DNA from: Bog-473 sp963706555
Lineage (GTDB): Bacteria; Actinomycetota; Acidimicrobiia; Acidimicrobiales; RAAP-2
Assembly (NCBI GenBank): GCA_963706555.1
Contig: OY970164.1
Coordinates: forward strand, 496,001-560,000
Reading direction: 5' to 3'
DNA: 64,000 nt
Every line of letters starts with the position of its first letter. Position 1 is the first letter of the stretch. Position numbers and translations under genes: made by a program. The notes under the pieces are model-generated. The model had not been told where the DNA came from and searched no databases. It saw only the letters and a list, made by a program, of their open reading frames with translations. Below, piece by piece: positions 1 through 7,356 of this stretch.

Positions 1-179
1 GCGAGTGCGACGGCAGCGCGGAATTGGACGACGGGGGCCATGGCCTTCGCCACCATGGTAGGGGGGTGGGGTCCGGGGGTTCCAAGCGGCAATTCCCAGG
101 AAGGATCCTGTGGCCTCCCTGGAGGGGCCATCGGGTGCCCGAACGGTGCTGCTGGGTAGATTTCTGCCCGAGCTCCCCC

Positions 180-1031
180 ATGGCCACCGTCCTCCTTCCA
201 CTTCCCGCCCGCGACTTCGACCCGACCGAGGTCGCAGTCAGCTGGAGGACGCTGGTGGCCGGGGGCCACACCGTGGTCTTTGCCACGCCCGAAGGTGAGA
301 CGGCGGTGGCGGACGAACTCATGGTGACCGGCCGTGGGCTCGATCCGTGGGGGTTGGTGCCCGTCGTCCGCAACATCACCGTGATCGGCCGCCTCCTGCG
401 GGCCGACGCGGACGCACGGCAGGCCAATGCCGCACTCCGCCGCTACGCCGGGTTCAACGCTCCCCTGCGCTGGGACACCGCACAAGAATGGCAGTTCGAC
501 GGTCTGCTCCTGCCGGGCGGCCATCGGGCGCGTGGCATGCGCGCCTACCTGGAGAGCAACGTGCTGCAGCGGCTGGTGGTGGAATTCTTCGCCCGGGAAA
601 AGCCCGTGGCCGCCGTCTGCCACGGCGTCCTGTTGGCGGCACGCAGTACGGATCCCTCGACGGGGAAGTCGGTCCTCCACGGCCGGCGCACCACGGCACT
701 GACGTGGCAACTCGAGCGCAAGGCGTGGGAGGTGGCGCGGCGGACGCGCTTTTGGGACCCCGACTACTACCGGACATACACCGAGGGGCCGGGCCAACCC
801 GAGGGCTACATGTCGGTCCAGCAAGAGGTCACCCGAGCCCTCTCCCGACCCGAGGATTTCCTCGACGTCCCTCCCGACGAGGTGGACCACCGGCGGAAGA
901 CGAGCGGGCGGGTCCGTGACTCGGCGACCGACACCAGAGCGGCGTGGGTGGTGCGGGATCGCAATTACATCTCGGCGCGCTGGCCCGGTGACGTCCATAC
1001 GTTCGCTCGGGCGCTCTCCGACGCGCTGTGA
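180..1031 (+). CDS. DJ-1/PfpI family protein
   Basis: A 283-residue class I glutamine-amidotransferase-like protein of the DJ-1/PfpI (ThiJ) superfamily. The diagnostic features are a LLLPGGH segment near residues 109-115 and the nucleophile elbow AAVCHGV with Cys147-His148. Members of this family are chaperones, glyoxalases or hydrolases, so no substrate can be assigned. The reading frame is open upstream to position 24, but those codons look non-coding; the family-like N-terminus (MATVLLPLP) starts at ATG 180, which I chose. No convincing Shine-Dalgarno sequence or -10 box is visible. It is about 60-80 residues longer than the simplest DJ-1 proteins, with an Arg-rich C-terminal extension. 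It stands alone, convergent with ccdA. Confidence 0.8.
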   Translation: MATVLLPLPARDFDPTEVAVSWRTLVAGGHTVVFATPEGETAVADELMVTGRGLDPWGLVPVVRNITVIGRLLRADADARQANAALRRYAGFNAPLRWDTAQEWQFDGLLLPGGHRARGMRAYLESNVLQRLVVEFFAREKPVAAVCHGVLLAARSTDPSTGKSVLHGRRTTALTWQLERKAWEVARRTRFWDPDYYRTYTEGPGQPEGYMSVQQEVTRALSRPEDFLDVPPDEVDHRRKTSGRVRDSATDTRAAWVVRDRNYISARWPGDVHTFARALSDAL

Positions 1032-1119
1032 CTCTCCGACGCCGATCTGCACTGCCGGCGCGTGCGGGGGCGAGCGCCGCAACCGCCGGGGCACTGAGGT
1101 CGGGAGCGGCTTTGGGGTG

Positions 1120-2067
1120 TTAGCTCGTGCTGAGCCGGCTGAGTCCGATGTGATCGAGCAGGTTCGAGAACTGTGACGAGAGCCATCCGAGGTGGTCCGT
1201 CACCAGGAGGACTCCGAAGATGACCAGGATCGACCCACCGACGACCTCGACGATCCACAGGCCGCGGCGGGCCCGGCCGATCACCCAGGTCAGCCGGCCG
1301 AAGGCCAGCCCGGCAATGACGAAGGGCACGGCCAGACCGAGCGAGTAGGCGAACAGGAGGAGCACGCCGCCCGCCAGGGAGCCGTTGTGCTCGGCCAACC
1401 CGAGGACCACCGCCAGCACCGGGCCGATGCACGGCGTCCAGGCGAAGGCGAAGGCCATGCCCATGATCGGTGCCGCCCACGTCCCGAGGGTCGAAGGCCG
1501 CACGTCGAAGCGCTTTTCGCCGCTGATCCGGGTCAACACCCCCAGAGGACCAGCACCCAGGCGGTTCCAGAACCGTGTTGGGACCGTCCCCAAGAGGAGC
1601 ACGAGCCCCAGCAGGATCACCACGAACCCGCTCACGTGGGTGAGCGTTTCCTTGTGTGAGGCGAGGAGGTGGCCGATGCCCGAAGCGGCTGCGCCCAAGG
1701 CCACGAAGACCACCGTGAAGCCGGCGATGAAAAGACCGATGCCCCGCAGCATGGGGCGCATGGTGGCGGTGGCCGGGGTGGTCACGGTGGCCGGGGTGGT
1801 CACGGTCACGGTGGCGGTGGCGGTGGCGGTGGCCGTCGTGGTCGCCGTCGCCGTCGCTCTTCCACCGGAATCTGTCGCCATAGTCCCGCCGGCCGTCACC
1901 GGGACCCGCGTCGCGCTCAGTTCGGCGGCGGACAGCCCCGAGACCATGGAGACGTACCCGGGAACGAGTGGGAGCACGCAGGGTGAGAGGAAACTCAGAA
2001 TCCCGGCCCCGAATGCGACGAGGACACCAAGTGGATCTGGGGCGATCGTGGCCACGAGGGAATCCAC
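1120..2067 (-). CDS. ccdA: cytochrome c biogenesis protein, CcdA/DsbD transmembrane family
   Basis: A 315-residue polytopic membrane protein that moves reducing equivalents from cytoplasmic thioredoxin across the membrane for cytochrome c or extracytoplasmic thiol reduction. The two redox cysteines lie in the family motifs SPCVLPLVPGY (Cys30, first membrane segment) and TPCIGPVL in the second half. Between the first and second membrane segments lies an abnormal stretch of roughly 32 residues made almost only of Ala, Thr, Val and Pro (about residues 71-102), encoded by a short-period repeat and absent from typical CcdA. The GTG start lies 13 nt after gmd with an AGGAG-like site upstream, so it is probably cotranscribed with gmd. 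No ResB/ResC or thioredoxin partner is adjacent. Confidence 0.85.
   Translation of the reverse strand: MDSLVATIAPDPLGVLVAFGAGILSFLSPCVLPLVPGYVSMVSGLSAAELSATRVPVTAGGTMATDSGGRATATATTTATATATATVTVTTPATVTTPATATMRPMLRGIGLFIAGFTVVFVALGAAASGIGHLLASHKETLTHVSGFVVILLGLVLLLGTVPTRFWNRLGAGPLGVLTRISGEKRFDVRPSTLGTWAAPIMGMAFAFAWTPCIGPVLAVVLGLAEHNGSLAGGVLLLFAYSLGLAVPFVIAGLAFGRLTWVIGRARRGLWIVEVVGGSILVIFGVLLVTDHLGWLSSQFSNLLDHIGLSRLSTS
1762..1857 (-). repeat. in-frame Ala/Thr/Val-coding simple repeat inside ccdA
   Basis: On the plus strand this reads as runs of GGTGGC, GGTCAC and GGCCGGGGT units of 6-18 bp. On the minus strand they encode alternating Ala-Thr and Val-Thr. The tract stays in frame and sits in the loop after the first CcdA membrane segment, where length changes should be tolerated. 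Confidence 0.75.
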
Positions 2068-2080
2068 CGAGGACCCGCTC

Positions 2081-3052
2081 CTACCTGAGGTTGTTGCGGA
2101 CCAGGTCCATATCGGCGTTGACCATCATGGTCACCAGTCCGGGGAAATCCACCTCGCGCTGCCAACCCAGGACCCGGTGAGCCTTCTCCGGGTCGCCGAC
2201 GAGCAAGTCGACCTCGGCCGGGCGCAGGTACTTCTCGTCGATCACCACATGCCGTTCCCAGTCGAGGTCCGCCGCCGAGAACGCGAGCCGGCACAGCTCG
2301 CGCACCTCGTGCGTCTCGCCGGTCGAGACCACGTAGTCGTCTGGGCTGTCCTGTTGCAGCATCATCCACATGGCGCGGACGTAGTCAGCCGCAAAACCCC
2401 AGTCGCGTTGCGCATCGAGATTGCCGAGGGACAACTTGTCGTCGAGACCGTGGGCGATCCGCGCCACGCCGTTAGTGATCTTCCGTGTGACGAACTCGAG
2501 CCCTCGACGGGGCGACTCGTGATTGAACAGGATTCCCGAGGAGGCGTGCAGGTTGTAGCTCTCCCGGTAATTGACGGTGATCCAATGGCCGTAGACCTTG
2601 GCCACACCGTACGGACTGCGCGGATAGAGGGGCGTCGATTCGCGTTGGGGCACTTCCTGCACCTTGCCGAACATCTCCGAAGAGCTCGCCTGATAGAAGC
2701 GGATGTCCGGGTCGACCAGCCGAATGGCATCGAGCATGCGGGTAACACCGAGGGCAGTGGTCTCCCCGGTCAGCACCGGCTGACTGAAACTCGTCTGGAC
2801 GAATGACTGCGCCGCCAGGTTGTAGACCTCGGCCGGGCGATGGTCACGCAGGATGTTGATGAGCGAGACCTCGTCGAGGAGGTCGCCTGCCACCAGCTCC
2901 AGTCGGTCCTGAATATGCGCGATGCGCTCGAAGTTGAGGGTGCTCGAACGGCGGACCATTCCGATGACCTCATAGCCCTGCTCGAGGAGGAATTCGGCCA
3001 GATATGAGCCATCCTGCCCGGTCACCCCTGTAATCAGTGCCCGCTTCGCCAT
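2081..3052 (-). CDS. gmd: GDP-mannose 4,6-dehydratase
   Basis: A 323-residue short-chain dehydrogenase-type enzyme converting GDP-mannose to GDP-4-keto-6-deoxymannose, the precursor of GDP-fucose, rhamnose or perosamine for surface glycans. It carries the N-terminal NAD(P) motif GVTGQDGSYLAE (residues 9-20), the SSSEMFG active-site segment (about 123-129) and the catalytic Tyr148-x3-Lys152 in SPYGVAK, followed by the NHESPRRG substrate segment. Length and motifs match the family fully. It is divergent from a glycosyltransferase (66 bp between starts) and followed by ccdA. A TAGCGT box 9 nt before the ATG suggests leaderless transcription. Confidence 0.95.
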   Translation of the reverse strand: MAKRALITGVTGQDGSYLAEFLLEQGYEVIGMVRRSSTLNFERIAHIQDRLELVAGDLLDEVSLINILRDHRPAEVYNLAAQSFVQTSFSQPVLTGETTALGVTRMLDAIRLVDPDIRFYQASSSEMFGKVQEVPQRESTPLYPRSPYGVAKVYGHWITVNYRESYNLHASSGILFNHESPRRGLEFVTRKITNGVARIAHGLDDKLSLGNLDAQRDWGFAADYVRAMWMMLQQDSPDDYVVSTGETHEVRELCRLAFSAADLDWERHVVIDEKYLRPAEVDLLVGDPEKAHRVLGWQREVDFPGLVTMMVNADMDLVRNNLR

Positions 3053-3061
3053 TGGACGGCA

Positions 3062-3067
3062 ACGCTA
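3062..3067 (-). promoter_or_regulatory. -10 box of gmd (leaderless)
   Basis: On the minus strand TAGCGT ends 9 nt before the gmd ATG. It fits the TANNNT pattern seen before many genes in this window. Inferred from sequence only. Confidence 0.45.
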
Positions 3068-3104
3068 GCCGACCTCCGAGGGGACGCGGCCAGCAGCGAG
3101 GCCC

Positions 3105-3110
3105 TACAGT
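3105..3110 (+). promoter_or_regulatory. -10 box of the glycosyltransferase (leaderless)
   Basis: TACAGT followed by 8 nt and GTG 3119. This supports the GTG as the true start even though the frame is broken 32 nt later. Confidence 0.45.
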
Positions 3111-3118
3111 GCGGCGGC

Positions 3119-4155
3119 GTGCCGACCGCCGCCCTCCTCTCTTTCCGGCTGGGGGGAGCGACGGCGTCTCGATCGAGGCGGCGAAATGGGCCGGAGCGCT
3201 GCGACAACTCGGCTGGGACATACTCACCGTTGCCGGCACCGGACCGGTCGATGTCCTCCTCGAGGGTTTGGCCATCGGTGCCGCGAGTCCTCCGACTCGC
3301 CGGGAGTTGGGCGATGCACTGGCCCCGGCCGACGTCGTCGTCATCGAGAATCTGTGCTCGCTCCCGCTCAACCCTCCCGCTGGCGCGGTGGCCGCAGCCG
3401 TGTGCGCCGGACGACCCGCCGTGCTGCACCACCACGACCTTCCGTGGCAACGACCTCACCTGGCGCACATGCCCCCTCCTCCGGACGACCCGTCGTGGGC
3501 GCACGTGACCATCAACGAGCTGAGCCGCCACGAACTGGCGGCGCGTGGCATCACGGCGACGACGATCTACAACTCGTTCGATCCGGACCCTGTCGTGGCC
3601 GACCGTGATCGCGCCCGCAGTGCGATCGGCGTCACGCCGGAGACCCGACTCCTCCTGCAGCCGACCCGCGCGCTGGCCCGCAAGAACATCGCAGGCGGCA
3701 TTCGTTTGGCCGCGGCGGTGGGTGGGACATACTGGCTCCTCGGTCCCGCCGAGGACGGGTACGGTCCCGAGCTCGAACGGCTGGTCGCGGGGGCCTCGTG
3801 CCCGGTGCTCTTAGGACCAGGAGCGGCCGGCCTGCACATCGCCGAGGCCTATGCCGCCTGCGACGTGGTGGTGCTGCCCTCGACCTGGGAGGGGTTCGGC
3901 AACCCCTCGCTCGAATCGGCCACCCACCGCCGGCCTCTGGCCATCGGGCCCTATCCGGTGGCCCGTGAACTGGCTGCTTTCGGCTTCCGGTGGTTCGACA
4001 GTGACGTGCCCGGCCCGCTCGACGAGTGGTTGTCCCGCCCTGACGGGTCACTCCTGGCGCACAACCACCGGATTGCCGCGACGTCCTTCAACGTGGCCGA
4101 CCTCCCGTCGAGGCTGGCCGAAGTGCTGGCTCGCCTGCCCTCTCCCTCGAGCTGA
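3119..4155 (+). CDS. glycosyltransferase family 4-type protein, frameshifted
   Basis: The leaderless GTG 3119 gives VPTAALLSFRLGG, the expected N-terminus of a family-4 glycosyltransferase. The rest of the protein (SDGVSIEAAKWAGALRQLGW onward to 4155) lies in the -1 frame. The break is in a run of six G at 3151-3156; seven G would join them into a 345-residue protein. The C-terminal Rossmann half has the nucleotide-sugar motif WEGFGNPSLES, a GT4-type E-x7-E. It probably adds a sugar to a surface glycan or lipid; divergence from gmd suggests a related pathway. The acceptor is unknown. The frame break is more likely a base-call error than decay, because both parts look well conserved. Confidence 0.8.
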
Positions 4156-4198
4156 GGCTGAAAGATTCGACGCCCGATGCGCCCCCGGAGCGTGCCGG

Positions 4199-4204
4199 TA
4201 GCCT
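4199..4204 (+). promoter_or_regulatory. -10 box of the TetR gene (leaderless)
   Basis: TAGCCT, then 7 nt, then ATG 4212. It matches the recurrent TANNNT-to-start spacing of this window. Confidence 0.45.
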
Positions 4205-4211
4205 GGGAGCG

Positions 4212-4835
4212 ATGGCAACGAACCTTCAGGTCGTGGCGCGACGCCTCACTGCGGAGCAACGTCGCCAGCAGCTGGTTGCCACGGCGCTGGAGCTCTTTGC
4301 ACGGCGTGGGTACCGATCCACCACCATGGACGACATCGCGGAAGCGGCCGGGGTCACAAAACCCCTCGTCTACCAGCACTTCTCATCCAAAAGGGCGCTC
4401 TATCTCGAGTTGGTCGACTCCATCGCCCAGGAGCTCCTGCTGGCCGTGCGGAGCGCAGTGCTGCAAGCCGACGGACCCCGCCAGCAGGTCGAGATGGGGT
4501 TCGCCGCCTACTTCCGCCTGGTCGTGAGCCGGGAGGACGAGTTCCGCCTCCTCTACGGGCGGGACCACGCAGACGACAAGGAGCTCGGCCGGGCCTTGCG
4601 CACCGTAGAGGATGCGATTGCTGCGGCCATCGAGCCCCTCATTGATGCCGGGCTCGACGACGAGCACCGACGGCTTCTTGCGTACGCCGTGGTGGGCATG
4701 GCCGAAGGGGCCAGCCGGGAGTTCATGGAGCAGCGCACGACGGACCACGGACCGGTCGAAGAAGAAGCACATCGCCTCGCTCGACGAGTGGCCAACCTGG
4801 CCTGGGCCGGGTTGCGGTCGGTCCACGCTGACTGA
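4212..4835 (+). CDS. TetR/AcrR family transcriptional regulator
   Basis: A 207-residue one-component repressor. The N-terminal DNA-binding domain (about residues 12-60) has the standard TetR pattern, with TTMDDIAEAAGVTKPLVYQH forming the helix-turn-helix and the start of helix 4. The remaining mostly helical part is the ligand-binding and dimerisation domain and names no ligand. The ATG is preceded by TAGCCT at 7 nt. It lies 56 nt downstream of the glycosyltransferase and upstream of a DUF1801 gene; neither is an obvious target. A candidate distal target is the dyad at 7308-7325 before the acyl-CoA dehydrogenase, but nothing here links them directly. Confidence 0.9.
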   Translation: MATNLQVVARRLTAEQRRQQLVATALELFARRGYRSTTMDDIAEAAGVTKPLVYQHFSSKRALYLELVDSIAQELLLAVRSAVLQADGPRQQVEMGFAAYFRLVVSREDEFRLLYGRDHADDKELGRALRTVEDAIAAAIEPLIDAGLDDEHRRLLAYAVVGMAEGASREFMEQRTTDHGPVEEEAHRLARRVANLAWAGLRSVHAD

Positions 4836-4914
4836 TCCGCACTCGAGCGGCATCCAGCCGTTGCACAGGTCCAGGCTCTGCTCGACGGCGTCCACCCCCA
4901 CCGAACCTCCCAGG

Positions 4915-4920
4915 TAGTGT
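4915..4920 (+). promoter_or_regulatory. -10 box of the DUF1801 gene (leaderless)
   Basis: TAGTGT, then 7 nt, then ATG 4928. Confidence 0.45.
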
Positions 4921-4927
4921 CGGCCTT

Positions 4928-5323
4928 ATGGCCGTGGAGAACAGCAAATCCCCATCGCAACTGATCGACGGAAGAATCGAAGAGCTCGGCGACTGGCGGG
5001 GCACGATGCTCAGCCGGCTCCGTGCCCTGGTCAAAGAGGCCGATCCCGAGGTCGTCGAGGAGTGGAAGTGGCGAGGGGTCCCGGTATGGGAGCACGACGG
5101 CATGATCTGCACCGGCGAGACGTACAAGAGCGTCGTGAAGCTGACCTTCGCCAAAGGGGCTTCCCTGGAGGATCCGTCGGGGCTTTTCAATTCCAGTCTC
5201 GAAGGAAACACGCGGCGCGCCATCGACTTCCACGAGGGAGAGAAGATCAACGAGAAGGCATTGAAAGCCCTGGTGCGTGCGGCCGTGACTCTGAACCAGT
5301 CCAAGGCGAAGTCCAAGAAATAG
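4928..5323 (+). CDS. DUF1801 domain protein
   Basis: A 131-residue small soluble protein with the DUF1801 fold (YdhG-like). Recognisable segments are IEELGDWRGTMLSRLRALV, EVVEEWKWRGVPVWEHDGMIC and SVVKLTFAKGA. The family is widespread and has no established biochemical role; some members bind small ligands or iron. A Lys-rich tail (NQSKAKSKK) ends the protein. The start is fixed by TAGTGT 7 nt upstream. It is convergent with the phosphatase gene, and the two are separated by a short AT-rich patch. Confidence 0.8.
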   Translation: MAVENSKSPSQLIDGRIEELGDWRGTMLSRLRALVKEADPEVVEEWKWRGVPVWEHDGMICTGETYKSVVKLTFAKGASLEDPSGLFNSSLEGNTRRAIDFHEGEKINEKALKALVRAAVTLNQSKAKSKK

Positions 5324-5365
5324 TCTGCGCTCGGAAGTGCTCCCGGGTCTCGGTGGACGCGCCAC

Positions 5366-5391
5366 CTATAAGTGGGTATATATAGCTATAA
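5366..5391. other. AT-rich patch between convergent genes
   Basis: A stretch with TATATATA and the perfect 10-bp palindrome TATAGCTATA (5381-5390), strikingly AT-rich for this sequence. It overlaps the last codons of the phosphatase gene. It could be a melting or termination region, but there is no classic terminator hairpin. Confidence 0.4.
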
Positions 5392-5913
5392 AAGGGTGAT
5401 GAGCTGTTGGCACAGCACCCAGAGTTCTGCCACACAGGCGGCGTAGGCCGCTTCCTCGCCGCCGGCGGGATCGATCACATCCTCCTGGTCAGAGAGGGGA
5501 ACATCGGCCAGCTTGCGACCCGCCACTCGCGCTCCCAGCGCCGGTGGGGCGGGAGGGAGATCCGCACAGATCCGCCGTATGGTCGCGGTGCGATCGGCGG
5601 CCTCCGGGAACTCTCGGCGCACGAAGCGCACGTGATCGGCCTCCATGACCACGATCAGCTCGGCCCTCAGGAGATCGGGCCCGTAGACCTGGCGGCTGCG
5701 ATGGCTCTTGAAATCGGCGCCGGCCAACTCGGGGATCGTGAGCAGCGCCGTCCTCGTGCGCAGGCCCATCGGTTGACCGTCGATCGTGTGGGTGCCGGCC
5801 GTGACGACGTGGAGCGCGTCATCCGGGCGATCCGCCTTGAGGCGATCCAGCATGAATCCGGCCATGACGGAGCGTGCCGCGTTGCCCGTGCACAACACCA
5901 AGAGCTCGGTCAC
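5386..5913 (-). CDS. low-molecular-weight protein tyrosine phosphatase-like protein
   Basis: A 175-residue member of the LMW-PTP/arsenate reductase fold. The P-loop lies at the N-terminus as LCTGNAARS, with nucleophile Cys8 and Arg14 in the C-x5-R arrangement. The C-terminal general acid would be the Asp in DVIDPAGG. The second cysteine usual in the CxGNxCRS form is replaced by Ala13, so redox protection by vicinal cysteines is not expected. The substrate could be phosphotyrosine in a protein or low-molecular phosphate esters. The GTG start is chosen because GGAGAGG precedes it. No kinase is nearby. Confidence 0.85.
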   Translation of the reverse strand: MTELLVLCTGNAARSVMAGFMLDRLKADRPDDALHVVTAGTHTIDGQPMGLRTRTALLTIPELAGADFKSHRSRQVYGPDLLRAELIVVMEADHVRFVRREFPEAADRTATIRRICADLPPAPPALGARVAGRKLADVPLSDQEDVIDPAGGEEAAYAACVAELWVLCQQLITLL

Positions 5914-6043
5914 GACCTCTCCGTAGACGTACGTGGGGGGCAGCCTGGGTCGCGCGAAAAGGGGGAGGAGTGGTCCACGGCACCGGTGACATTACGTGCC
6001 ACCCCGGGCAGGGACGGCGCAATGGCGGCAGAAACCCGATGGG

Positions 6044-7258
6044 CTAGCTGATGTGGATGCCCGAGATGGCCCGGCTGATGACCAGGCGCTGGATCTCCGA
6101 CGTGCCCTCGAAGATGGTGTAGATCTTCGAATCGCGGTGCCATTGCTCGACCGGGTAGTCGCGGACGTAGCCGTACCCGCCGAGGATCTGGATCGCCTGC
6201 TCAGTGACCCAGACGGCGTTCTCACCTGCGTAGAGCTTCGACATCGAGCCCTCGCCGTGCTCGAACTTCTGGCCGGTGCCCGCCATCCAGGCGGCGCGGT
6301 GGACCAGAAGCCGAGCGGCGTCGGTCCGCATCTTCATGTCGGCCAGCTTGAAGGCGATGGCCTGGTTCTCGATGATGGCCCGGCCGAACTGCTTGCGCTC
6401 TTTGGCGTAGTCGAGGGCGAACTCGTAGGCCGCCCGCGCGATCCCCACAGCTTGTGCCCCGACGATGGGACGGGACGCCTCGAAGGTGGCCATGGCGGCC
6501 TGCGTCGACGTCCGCTTGCCCTCCTTGGCCCGGGCCAGGCGCTCGTCCAGCTTCTCCTTGCCCCCGAGAAGGAGGCGACCCGGAATACGGCAGTCGTCGA
6601 GGACGACTTCAGCGGTGTGGGAGGCACGGATGCCCATCTTCTTGAACTTCTGGCCCTGCGAGATCCCCTTGGTTCCTTCAGGCACGATGAAACTGGCCTG
6701 ACCCCGGCTCCCCAACGTGTGGTCCACCGACAGGACCAGGACGTGCGTGTTGGCGATCCCGCCGTTGGTGATCCAGGTCTTCGTGCCGTTGAGCACCCAC
6801 TCGTCGTTCGCCTCGTCGTAGACGGCACGGGACATGAGCGAGGAGACATCGGAGCCGGCGTCAGGCTCCGAGACGCCGAAGGCGGCCAGCTTGACGTCGT
6901 CAGGCGTGCCGAAACACTGGGGGATCCACTCCTTGACCTGCTCGGGCGTGCCGTTGGCGAAGATCCCGGCCACGGCGAGCGTGGAACCGAAAATGGCGAG
7001 GGCGATCCCCGCATCACCCCAGCTCATCTCCTCGTTCACCAGGCACATCAGCAGCCCGGTGGGGTCGGAGAAGCACTGGCCGACGAAGTCGGCGGAGTAG
7101 AGGCCGTTCTTGGCGGCCTCCTGAATGATCGGCCAGGGCGTCTCCTCGCGCTCGTCCCACTCCGAACCCGCTGGTCGGACGACGTTTTCGGCGAAATCGT
7201 GGACCCACTTCTGGATCTGGAGCTGGTCCTCGTTCAGTGCGAGGGAATAGTCGGACAT
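6044..7258 (-). CDS. acyl-CoA dehydrogenase
   Basis: A 404-residue FAD flavoenzyme that oxidises an acyl-CoA to the 2-enoyl-CoA. It has the usual three-domain layout: an N-terminal helical domain, a middle beta-domain with the FAD-contacting FGVSEPDAGSD and TWITNGG segments, and a C-terminal helical domain with QILGGYGYVRDYPVEQWHRD. The catalytic base is Glu384 in YTIFEGTSE. A strong ribosome site (AAGGAGGG) lies 8-9 nt before the ATG. A perfect 18-bp dyad 50-70 nt upstream suggests repression by a dimeric regulator. It is monocistronic here, with no acyl-CoA ligase or hydratase neighbour, so the chain length is not predictable. Confidence 0.95.
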   Translation of the reverse strand: MSDYSLALNEDQLQIQKWVHDFAENVVRPAGSEWDEREETPWPIIQEAAKNGLYSADFVGQCFSDPTGLLMCLVNEEMSWGDAGIALAIFGSTLAVAGIFANGTPEQVKEWIPQCFGTPDDVKLAAFGVSEPDAGSDVSSLMSRAVYDEANDEWVLNGTKTWITNGGIANTHVLVLSVDHTLGSRGQASFIVPEGTKGISQGQKFKKMGIRASHTAEVVLDDCRIPGRLLLGGKEKLDERLARAKEGKRTSTQAAMATFEASRPIVGAQAVGIARAAYEFALDYAKERKQFGRAIIENQAIAFKLADMKMRTDAARLLVHRAAWMAGTGQKFEHGEGSMSKLYAGENAVWVTEQAIQILGGYGYVRDYPVEQWHRDSKIYTIFEGTSEIQRLVISRAISGIHIS

Positions 7259-7307
7259 CGCAAGCCCTCCTTGGGCGCCTCCCGACCGTCCGTCGGGCTT
7301 TCATGTA

Positions 7308-7325
7308 GGTTACCCGATAGTAACC
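7308..7325. promoter_or_regulatory. perfect inverted-repeat operator upstream of the acyl-CoA dehydrogenase
   Basis: GGTTAC-N6-GTAACC: two exact 6-bp arms around a 6-bp centre, 50 nt upstream of the acyl-CoA dehydrogenase start. Size and symmetry suit a TetR- or FadR-type dimer. No second full copy is seen in the window. Confidence 0.6.
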
Positions 7326-7356
7326 AAGGGCGGGCGCCAGGTAGTGGGGGCTGGAT

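Noticed and set aside
24..179. N-terminal extension of the DJ-1 protein
   Set aside because: Low-complexity, Trp/Cys/Arg-rich and unlike the family; the conserved protein begins at ATG 180.
1385..2806. Long plus-strand open frame across ccdA and gmd
   Set aside because: Antisense to two well-recognised proteins; the product is repetitive Val/Ala and not domain-like.
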